Shown here: positions 18,101 to 30,100 of the stretch, piece after piece
How positions within the stretch are numbered: the stretch's first letter is position 1
How the letters are laid out: each line of letters starts with the position of its first letter
Made by a program: the position numbers and the translations under genes
Assembly: GCF_008298035.1 (NCBI RefSeq)
Contig: NZ_CP042910.1
Location: 3,983,001-4,047,000, forward strand
From: Gimesia maris
GTDB lineage: Bacteria; Planctomycetota; Planctomycetia; Planctomycetales; Planctomycetaceae
DNA length: 64,000 nucleotides
Reading direction: 5' to 3'
The notes under the pieces: model-generated
What the model saw: the letters and a program-made list of their open reading frames with translations, nothing else
Databases searched by the model: none
What the model was told of the DNA's origin: nothing

Positions 18101-21100
18101 GTGCAGATTACGGGAAATGGTAGCAATAATATTCTGCGAATCGAGTTGAGTGAAGCCGATATCGTCGCCACTGGTGGCATCAACTTTAATGGTGGTGCTG
18201 GCTCAAATACCATCGTGGCTCCCAACCAGGACAATGACTGGGAAATCGACGGCATCAATACCGGCAGCCTGCTTTCCGGAGCCGTTGTCTTCTCGAATGT
18301 GGAAAACCTGACTGGAAATGATGCCGCAGATACCTTTGCCATTCTTGATAGTGGGCAGATTGACGGGACGATTGCTGGTGGCGTCGGTTCTGACAGCATT
18401 GATTTTTCAGCGGTAACAGCAGCGGTGACGGTCAATCTCAATGATGGCAGCGCGACAGGAATTAATTTTGCGACCGGAATCGAAAAATACATCGGTGATG
18501 GTGCGCTCGACAAACTGACCGGTATTACCGCCGGAACGACCTACCTGATCGATGGCGTCAACCAGGGGAGCGTTGCAGGCATCGCGTTCGAAGCGTTCAA
18601 TCACCTGGTGGGAGCTGCCGGGGTAGATACGTTTCAGTTCAGTGGATCGGGACAGATCACAGGCAGTATTGATGGTCTGGCAGAAAATGACATCCTCGAC
18701 TATTCGAGTTCCTGGTTCGCATTAAATCTGGTTCTGTCTGCAACGGGTTCATCTAACGGGTTCTCCGGTTCAGAATCTTCCTCGTTAACTTCGTTTGATA
18801 ATATCAATTCGATTACAGGCAGTACGGATACCGACAGCCTCACAGGCATTGATGCGACTGCTGCCTGGTCGATTGATGGAACCAACGAGTATACATCAAC
18901 CAATACACTCAGCTTCAGCGGATTTGAGAATCTCTCTGGAGGCACACAGGTCGATACCTTCACGATCACGGGCAGTCAGTCACACAATCTGGCCGGTAAT
19001 TCCGGGAACGATGTCTTTGCCTTTGCTGATGGAGCTACTCTGACAGGAACCATCGATGGCCAGGCCGGTTCAGACCGCCTCGATTATTCACTCTATACAT
19101 CTTCTATTAATGTCACATTGACAGTTCTGGGATCGTTTGACGGTCATCAGGGAACTGAATCATCCATATCCGGTGGATTCGATAATATCAATCAGGTCAT
19201 CGCTGGATCAGGAACCGCAGACCAGTTAACCGGTCGTAATGCAGCCGCCACCTGGTCGATAGGGACATCTAATAATTATGGCAGTACGAATTCCCTTGGC
19301 TTCTCCAGTTTTGAGCAGTTACAGGGAGGCAGTGAGTCGGACCTCTTCACTATCACAGGAAATCAGACGGTTGATATTAAAGCCGGTGCAGGGAATGACA
19401 CGCTGCAGTTCAGCAATAATGGTTCAACTCTGAACGGGACATTTGATGGCCAGGACGGGACTGATCACCTCAACCTTTCCAGCTATACCGTGGATCTGGA
19501 CGTCACGTTATCTGCACTCGGAGGTACAGATGGTTTTGACGGTACGGAAGCAAACAAATCTGTCACATTTGCGAATATTGACGAGATCACCGGCGGCTCA
19601 GGTACGAACTCGCTGACGGGTATCAACGGCGATGCGACCTGGACCCTGACCGGGGCCAATACTTACCAGAGTATCAATGCACTCGACTTCAGCAGTTTTA
19701 TCAACCTGACTGGTGGAAGTGCTGCTGATATTTTTAATGTCACGCCGGATACGGAAGCCTACACAATTGCAGGCGGTGACCCCACCAGCAACCCACTCGG
19801 CGATCAACTCAATATTGATACATCGACAGTTGGTACCGCCGTGGTTTCCTCAAATGGGGATGGCTCTGGTTCGGTTACTGGAACTTTCCCCACAGTCGCT
19901 TACAGCGAAATCGAAAACTTTGCGATTTCCGGTGAAGTGGATATTCAACTGGATGGCAGTACCAACAACGATCAGATTGAAATTCTGGTTTCAGGTACCA
20001 ATATTGAATACTACAACGGTGGCATTCTGATCGGTACCAGTACACTGACAGCCACTAACATCATCAACTTCAATGGTGGAGACGGTGATGACAGCCTGAC
20101 GGTCGACACCGCCCTGGCAGCCGAAGGCATTGTGATCAATTATGATGGACAGGGGCAGATTACAAGTAGTCCTGGTGATGTTTTGAACCTCGTGGGTACC
20201 GCTGCATCCGTTGAATACTACTTCGCCGACAGTAGTTCCGGCAGTATTCAAGTCAACGGTTCCATGTCAGATTTTCTTATCTACAGCGGTCTCGAACCCA
20301 TTACTTCCACCGTGATTACAACCAATGTCACTCTCAACTACAGTGGTGTTGACGAAACGATTACCGTTACAGACGCGGGCGGCGGACAGACTACGGTAGA
20401 CTCGACAGCCGGCGAAATCATCACTTTTGCCAATCCGACGGGAACACTGACGATCAACACCGGTGCCGGCGAAGACATTATTGATCTCGATTCTTTATCC
20501 GCAAACTTTACTGCGAACCTTATTATCAACGGCGAGGGAGATGCTGATACACTCAACGCAAATGGTAGTATTTCACTGGATACAGGCAAGAACCTGGAAT
20601 TCAACGTGGAAGACATTACCGTCGCCAACGGAATCACGCTGGCCGCCTCGTCCATTGCATTCAATGCGACTTCAGTCGAACTGGACGGCGATTTAGTCTC
20701 AACGAATGTTTCCGGTGATGCAGCAACGATCAATGTATCAGGGTCGGCTGGCGGAGCGGACCTGCAGGACGCAGTCGATATCGCCGGTGCAGGTGGTATT
20801 ATCAATATTGCTGCCGGCAGTTACCTGACGAATGGAACTCTGGAAGTTGACGAATCGGTATCTTTGCTGGGCGCTGGGAAAGATGTTGTTGAAATTCGCA
20901 AAGCAGGTGCCCCTACAGGAACGTACGACATCGCTGTAAATGTTTCTGCGGATAACGTTACCATCTCAGGCGCGCAACTGGGCTGGGAAGTTCACACGTC
21001 CGCTACTGATTATCGGGGATATGTCCTGTATACATCAGCTGACTTCACGACACTGAATAATCTGCTGTTCGGCGATAATTACCGGAGTGCTGTCGTTTTT

Positions 21101-24100
21101 GAGGGTGCAGATAATCTGGAAGTCTCGGACTCGATCTTTGAAGGCATCTACGGACGCGCTGCAATTAGAGATGGAAATAGCGGCAGTGGCGAAAACTTCC
21201 TTATTACCCGCAATGAATTCCGTGAAGACCATTTCCGCTGGGGGCCGATCTCGATTGGACCACAGGGAACATTTGGAGATCCTTATAACAACGCATTCAG
21301 CGGTGTCATATCCTATAACTACTTTGGTAATGGCTTGATTGCCGGTGATTTCCAGGAAGCTGGAGACCAGAACTACACACTGACAATCACCAATGGTTCC
21401 ATGACCGCAGATGGGATTGATATCGTCCATAACACGTTTGACTGGCAGGACTCCGCCGTTACCAATGGTAATGGTATCTATGCTCAACCAGGCGGCATTT
21501 ATTTTGATCCTGCCCTGGCTGTGGCTGTGAATACGGTAAACATAACAGACAATATTTTTAATGGTTTCTCCTACGATGGACCGCAGCCGACAACCGACCC
21601 ACTCTGGAATCCCGCAGGCGGCAAGTTTGGTGGTGCTCTGGAATTTGACGGCGTCGATGATTTTGGTCTGTTTCAGGATGCCAGTTTTGATGTTGGTACC
21701 GCGGGAACTCTCAGCTTCTGGGTTAATATGGATGACCAGGGCCGTCGCAACCAGTTCTTTGAAGGTCCCAACAATGGTGGTATGGAATTCCAGTACCGGT
21801 CCAACAGCGGAGGTCAGTTCTTCGGCAGCCCGAATCGCAACGACGGCAATGGAAACACGTATGTCATTCAAAATGGTGGTGCCGGAGGAACAACGGGAGT
21901 CTGGCAGAATATCCAGTATACCTGGGATTTCAATGGTGTTTCCGGCCCTGAAATGCACCTTTACATTGATGGCACAGAGGTCGGCTATCTCAGCGGAACT
22001 TACGATGCCGATCTGAGTCAGTGGACAGCCACCGTCAGTACGGTTAATGAGTTGATGAATGTGGGCCGTGACCCGGGTGACGTCACTCGCTTCTTTGATG
22101 GTCTGATGGATGATGTCGCCTGGTTCAATGAAGCTTTAGATCAGGCCGACCTCGATACCATCCGCACCAGTATTAATGGTGCAGCGGCACTCTCAGGTGA
22201 TGGTCGTATGGTAGCGCACTGGGATTTTGATGAGACGACAGGCAATATTGCCACTGATAACGTCAGTGGTATCGAAATGCTGATATCCACCAATGGAATC
22301 GTGCCCTTTGGTCCGGAGTTCAAACCTGGAGAAGGTCAGTTTGACGGGGCCCTGGAGTTCGATGGTATCGACGATTTTGCAACTTTCCAGGATGCCAGTT
22401 TCGATGTCGGTTACCAGGGAACGCTCAACTTCTGGGTCAAAATGGATGATACCGGAAGACGGAACCAGCTCTTCGAAGGTCCCGAAAATGGTGGGATGGA
22501 ATTCCAGTATCGTAACAATAGTGGCGGACAGTTTTATGGACGCACACAGGATGGCTCCGATTTCACAATCCAGAATGGTGGGCAGGGGAGTGCAGCGGGC
22601 GTCTGGACCAATATTCAATATACGTGGGACGCCGATACCGGCGAAATGCATATTTATATTGATGGTGTTGAGGATCCTTATCTTTCCGGCTTTGACGAAA
22701 ACCTGTCTGGCTTTGACAGCACTCATTTCACAGATACGATCAACGGCCTGATGAATGTGGGACGGGATCCTGGAGACCCGGCACGTGCTTTCGATGGTCT
22801 GATGGACGACATCGGCTGGTTCAACGACGTTTTGTCAGAAACAGAACGCCTTGATATTATGAACAACAGCATTGGAGGCTCTGCTCTGAATGGTGATCCA
22901 CGCCTGGTTGCTTACTGGAATCTGGATGATACCGCCGGTACTACCATCGCTGCTGGAAATGGTGGCACGACGATTCAACTCTATATTCAAGCAGAGCCTC
23001 CCCTGCCCCCGATTCAAGGCTTCGGAGTATTAGCTCCCCTGAATGCAAATGTCACTTACAACACATTCAATGGGAACGATCTGGATTCTAACGTCACCCT
23101 GGATGGGACTAATACCTTCGGTGACCCGCTGTTTGCCTATGCCAACGATCCGAACTACGTGCCAACCGATTCACTGGAAGAACAATTCACCATCGGCTTT
23201 GGCTCCGCGGCCGCCTATGGTTCTTCTGAATTTGACGCAGACACTAACACTACGACACCGCATATCGGAGCGTACCAGAATCCGCCGACACTGTACCCTG
23301 GAATTTACGGAACCGGTGATATCGTCGTCTACGGAACCGGTCAGGATGACCTGCTCGAAATTACTTTCACCAGTGAAAATGAAGCGACCTTTGTTTTAAC
23401 CCGCGATGTTACGGGAACGCCAGTAATTCTGGACACGGTCGTTCTGAAAGATATTACTTCGATTACATTCAATGGGCTTGATGGGGACGATGTATTAGTC
23501 CTGAACCAGCCCGACAATGGATTTGCAAATCCATCAGGCGGTATTTTCTTTAATGGTGGTTCTCAGAATAATGACGGCAATTATCTGAATAATGCCACTG
23601 GAGGAGATACGCTGGTGCTCAATCATGCGGTTCCTCTGGAAGCGGATTCCGTCGCCTACGTCTTCACGCCAGATACCGTCCCGGCGGAGGGAGAAGATGG
23701 TGTTATCACAATTTCAGATGTCACCCTGAGCGATCTCACTACCACGATCAGTTTCACCGGCCTGGAACCGATTATAGATAACCTGCTGGTCTCTGATCGT
23801 GACTTTGACTTTACTGATGCTGATGAAATCATTTCTCTATCGGATGATGGTAACGCTGGAGATAACTATTCTTATATCGATTCCACACATAGTGAATCTG
23901 TACGGTTCTTGAACCCGACCACTTCCATCACGATTCGCACCGACAGTCTGGGAACTCCCGTCGGCGTTGACACCATTCAGGTAGACACACTTGACAGTAT
24001 GTTCGACGCCAGCCTGACAATTCTGGCAGGTGCTGACGACTCAGTAACATTTCAGACAACCACGAACCTGGTAACCGGGAATCTGCTCATTTCAGCTGAG

Positions 24101-27100
24101 AGTGTCGACATACTCGCAGACATCTCTGCCGCATCTGTTGACATCAGCACCTCGGGGGTGACCAGCACAACATTCAATGGCGGTACCGTATCGACCACTG
24201 GTTCACAACTTTATAACAACGCAGTCAACTTCGTAACAAATTCTACCTTGACCAGTTCCAACGGGGAGACCATTGAATTTGTTTCAACCGTTGACGGCAG
24301 TATCGATCTGGTCATCAACTCCACCGGCTCTACGATCTTTGGGGACGTCGTTGGAAATATTCAGGCCCTCACCACGTTGACGACCAACACTGGCGGTATC
24401 ACATACCTCAATGGTGGGATTGTAAATACGACCGGCAGCCAGATTTATAATGACGATGTCATCCTGGGAGAAAATACCGTTCTCACGAGTACTGCGACTG
24501 CAGATATCATCTTCAACATGACCCTCAATGGAACTTTCGCTCTCGAAATCAATACGGACAGTGATACCACATTTAATGGCACAGTTGGCAATGACAATGC
24601 ACTCACCAGTCTGATAACGGATGCAAATGGCATCACGAATATCAATGGGGGGAGTATTGATACCATCGGGAGTCAAACCTTTAATGACGAGGTTCTGCTG
24701 GGTGATGATACGCGACTGGAGAGTTCTTCCAGTGGTAATATCACTTTCAATTCACTTTTAGATGGTTCATTTAATCTCGTTGTCAATACAGTAGGCAATA
24801 CGAACTTTGAAGACATCGTCGGAAATACTGCTGCACTGACCAGTCTGACAACGAATACCGGTGGTACCACAAATATTGATGGCGGTATTGTCAGAACCAC
24901 GGGATCGCAAACTTATCATGATGATATGGTATTGGGAGTTTCAACGGTTTTCACTTCTAACACCACAGGCGATATCACATATAATGCCTCAGTAACTGGC
25001 GGCGCTGGCATTACCGTGGATATCAGTTCAACCAATGACATCAACATCAACGGGGCCTTCACGACCGATGAATACATCTCAGCAACTGCCGGGAATGACA
25101 TACTGATCACCGCCCTGGTTTCCAGTACTAATGGCCCCCTGACGTTCCTCGCCGACAATGATATTCATCTGACTTCAACTGGCAGTATTGTCGCCCAGTC
25201 CAGCAGCCTGATTACTCTGACGGCTGACAATGACAATTCCAGTGCAGGTGCAATTACACTCGACTCCGGAAGTTCCATCGAATCGCAGGGCGGACAGATT
25301 CTCATGTCTGCTTACGACGATGTCGCCTTGTCATCCATGACGACCACAGGAGGGCTCGTTGATATTACCTCCACGAACGGAGGCATCACTGACAATGACA
25401 GCACAGGCGTCGACAATGTTACCGCCAGTCAGTTGATCATGAATTCAAATCTAAGCATCGGGCAACTGTCTGATGCGATTGACACTTCCGTATCATTCCT
25501 TGAAGCCGATGCGGGGACAGGTGGCCTGTTCCTTGACAATAACGGAAATCTGACCATCGGGGGAATCAGTTCCCAGGTGGGGCTGGACGCCGACGTTGAT
25601 ATGCTCGTCAATGTCACGGGCACTCTGCACATCATAGAAGACACACAATCAACAACGGGCTCGGTCACCTTCAATGCGTCTGACACCCTGACCGTCGATG
25701 TAACGACGACCGTCTCGACCTTCAGTGCGGGTGTTTTATTACTGACGTCAACCCGCAATATTCAACTTAACAGCGGCAGTAATCTGAAGACGGTAAATGG
25801 TGGCATCACACTTCAAGCCAATACTGCAGGAACAACTTCTGGGGATTTTACCGGCATTGAAGCTGAAAATGCCAGTATTACAACATCAGGATCCGGTAGT
25901 ATCAACCTGACTGGCTTTGGCGGGCTGGATGCTGGTACCAGTAATCACTACGGCGTGCATTTACATTCGGGAACAACTGTCAGTTCTACAGACATCGGCG
26001 TCTCAGCAGGGATCATTAACATCAATGGAACTGGTGGAACGGGTATCGACCAGAATTCAGGAGTCTATATTGAAGACGCAGGAACGACTGTAAAATCTGT
26101 AGACGGAACTATAGAGGTCACTGGTAACGCCAGTTCTGGAGTCGGCTTCCTGCTGGTGGATCAGGCGGAAATTGTCTCCAGTGGCACTGGTGTGAACGCA
26201 GCAGATGTCATCATCAACGGCACCACCTCTGCTAACCTGTCGGGGGTAGAGATCAACAGCAATATTCAGTCAACCGACGGAGCAGTGAGTATTACCGGAA
26301 TCTCTACAGGCGCCGGTTCTGCATCTGAGGGAGTTTTAGTTCAGACGGCCGCAGGACAGATCATTTCTGTAAACGGAACAATCACGGTCGACGGATCTGC
26401 AAATGGAGATGACGGCATCGAAATCTCGGACAATGCTGTAATCTCCGCTTCGGGAACGGGTGACATTGAACTCCTGGGGAATTCCACCGGAACGGGTAAT
26501 GGCATTGACTTTGATGCAACAATCAAAAGTAACACGGGTTTTGTAACCCTGACCGCCGAAGACGATATTCTTTTCGGCAGTGTCGCTTTGATTGATTCGA
26601 CTTCAGGTACAGTGAAACTGATTGCCGATAATGCCGCCGGAAACAACGGAGACGTAATCTCCATGACCGATGGGGCTTTGATTGATGCCGGTACTGGAGA
26701 CATCAGTCTGACCACAGACGGAAACGTGTTGCTGGCAGGTTTACTCACTACAGGCACGGTTAAGATTGATTCGCTTTCGGCCTCGATCCTCGATAATGGT
26801 GATACACACACCGACATTACTTCATCCATCGCCGTGCTTAACGCGGTAACAGGCATTGGAACCGGCAATCCACTGGAGACCGCCATCAGTACACTTTCTG
26901 CAACGGTGTCCGAAGCAGGAAGCCTGTTAATTGATAACAGTATCGCCATTGTACTGCTGGACCTGTCCACGTTTGACGGTGAAATCGTCATCAATTCGAC
27001 AGACACGATCACGGCTACTTCTGTTGTCTCAACCAATGATTCAGACAACGACAATAATGATATCACCTTAACTGCCACAGGCAGCAGCAGCGATATTCTC

Positions 27101-30100
27101 GTCACCGCAATTACAGCGGTCGGAAATGCTGACGTAATACTAACTGCCGATGATGGAATTCTCGACACAGCGACTGATGGTAACCGGATTACTGCAGACG
27201 ATCTGCAGTTAACTTCCAGCAGTGCAGGATTGACAGCCGACGGAATTGAAGTCGATACCGACGTCAACAGCATTACCGCAGAAGTAAATACCAACGCAGG
27301 AGGAATCCACATCGATGAAGTGGATAGCGTGACCTTGACTCAGCTCACCACTTTTGATGGATTTATTACTGTCAATGCAGCCGGAACCATCAATGCAGTC
27401 AATATAAACTCAGTCAATAGTTCTGCTTCAGACATCAACAATGGGATTGCACTGACGGCAACGGGCGTGGACAGTGATATTCTAGTCACCACATTAAATG
27501 CACAAAACACGGCCGACATCAGCCTGACTTCCGATCGGGATGTATTGGATTCAGACAGCAGCGACAGTAACCTGACGACAGGCGATCTGTTGACGATTGT
27601 CGCGGGTCGCAATGTGGGCGGAGTTACCAACGTCTTTACAGAAGCAGGCTTTGATCCTCTTCAGACGACTGTTGACCACATGGATATTACGAGTGGTAAC
27701 TTCATCACTCTCCACAACCTGAATACCACACCAGAACTGCTCAACCTGGATGCGGACACCGTATCAGCCGGAACCACTTTCATTAAAGTAACTGGTGGAG
27801 CGATTGATGTCTCAACAACCACTGGCATCAGCAATACACAGGATACGATTGCGTTGGTCTCGGATGACTCTATTACCGTGCCAACGGGTTTGCAAACCGG
27901 AAATCTGCGACTGGATGCACCTGATATCATCGACGCCGGTGGTGGCGACATTGATATCAATGCCGTGGACGCAATCTTATTCCAGTCACAGTCAGCAGAA
28001 ACAGTTAAGATCACTGCTCAAAGATTTGATGGCACAACAACCGGCAGCGAATTGATCATCAACAATGACTCCCCTGCCCTCGAACTGGTAGATATCAATT
28101 CCGATTCGATTGCCCTGCTCGGGGGAAGCGACACAAACGTTTCTCTCACATCAGTTGGCACTATCACGATCTCGAATCTGGTTCAGACCCAGGGAGCGGG
28201 TACTCTGTTCCTCAAAACTACAGATACTGCTGCAGATCTGGTTCTCGATGCGAACATTCAGAGTGAGACTGGCTTCGTCACCATTGAAACCGCAGATGAT
28301 ATCATTCTCAACGGCACAACAAATCTGACCAGTACATCAGGTAGTGTCTCCCTAACAGCCGATGCAGACGCTGGTGCGGGTGGTGGAATTACAATGAACG
28401 ATGGTACGTTCATCAACGCTGGCGATGGAACCGTCAGCCTGGATGCCACCGACGACATTGATTTAAGCCAGATTACGACCTTAAACGCAACGGCTTCTGC
28501 AATTCGCATCGAAACGGATTCCAGCCTGATCGACTCGGGTGACAGCATGGGAGAAGACCTGATCGCCAATGAATCCGGCGCACTGGTTACCATTATTGCA
28601 ACTCAGGGAGTCGGTAAAGTTGCAGATGCCAATCAGCATATTGAAATGAATGTTGACCAGATTAACATCGTCAACGCGACGGCAGGTGAAATCCAGATCA
28701 TCGAAACCGATGCCCTGATCGTACATGACATAATCCAGTCGACAGCCGGCGATATCCGAATCCTCGCTGGCGGCGATGTAACCCTCACCGGATTTATCGA
28801 AACGGTTTCAAACGATGTGCTCATCGATTCTCAAGCGGCCATCATTGATCAGAACGATGGGCTGCCCGACCCGCTCAATATCCGTGCCGCCAGCCTTGAT
28901 CTCAACGCAGCTACGGGAATCGGCATAGGTGACACACTTGAATTCAGTGTTATGACATTTTCGGCTGATACAACGACAGGCGATATCCTGCTGCATAACA
29001 CGGCATACACAGCCGCTACGGCAACAAGTCTTTCGACGGCGGCAGGGAACTTAGAACTGGAACAGATCGGGAATGAGTCTCTGACAATAGACTTTGCGTC
29101 TACCCTTGATGGCAACATAATCGTTTCCAATACCGGTGATGCGCAGACAGATCTGCTGACACTGACTTCGATAGCAGCCGGCGGCACGACTCCGGAAATC
29201 ACAATTTCAACGGTGGGATTGGGTCATATTCTGTTGGGTTCAGTTACTGGTCTGGACGGGGTCATTGCGATCACTTCAGCTGGTGAAATCAATGATGCGG
29301 TTGATGATCAGGGGGCTCCAGAAATCGATGTCGATGCCACCGGCGGATCAATCACCCTGCAAGCGGAAAATGGAATTGGTAATGCAGATCCCGTTGAAAT
29401 TTCCGGCGGTACACTCTCTGTTAACACTACAACGGGTAACATTGATCTTAGTAACACTTCTTCGACCGAAACTGGCGATGTCAGCTTTACCCGCCTTACC
29501 ACAGGTTTGGGAACCATCGATTTCCAGCAAACTGGCGGCAGGCAGGCGACATTTGAAGAAGTAGCAACAACCGATTCCGCAATCACGATTATCAGTGACG
29601 GATCAATGCTGTTTGAAAATCCGGGAATTCTGACAAATGTTGTATCAACGGACGGGTCAGGCACCATCGCTGTTACTGCAACTGGTTTAAATTCCTCAAT
29701 ACAAGTTAACGATGGGTTCAGCACCGTCGGGGGAACGATTGACCTGACAGCACAGAACAGCTTGAATTTCGGTGATGAAGGCGATATCAGCTCCGTCAAT
29801 GGCCAGATCACATTACTGGCCGATTCTGCCAGTCTGGGAGCGGGCGGCGGTGGCATCAGTCTGTCTGACGGCACTGTCTTTGATGCAGGAACCGGTACCC
29901 TGGATTTACATGCCGGTGATAACATCGACGTCGGTCAGTTAATCACAACCACCTTTACCCGGCTCACGAGTACAAACGGTGGCGTAACCGATTCCGGCGA
30001 TACAGGCGGCAGAGATATCACTTCCAGCCAGTTAGTGATCAGAACTGCAACAGGCGCCGGGTCAGCTAATTCTATTGAGACCGCCGTATCTCTCCTGGCA

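Noticed and set aside
26341-27312. A 323-residue minus-strand frame inside the giant gene
   Set aside because: Ser/Pro/Val-rich antisense of a Thr/Gly/Asp-rich repeat protein. No start context or domain.
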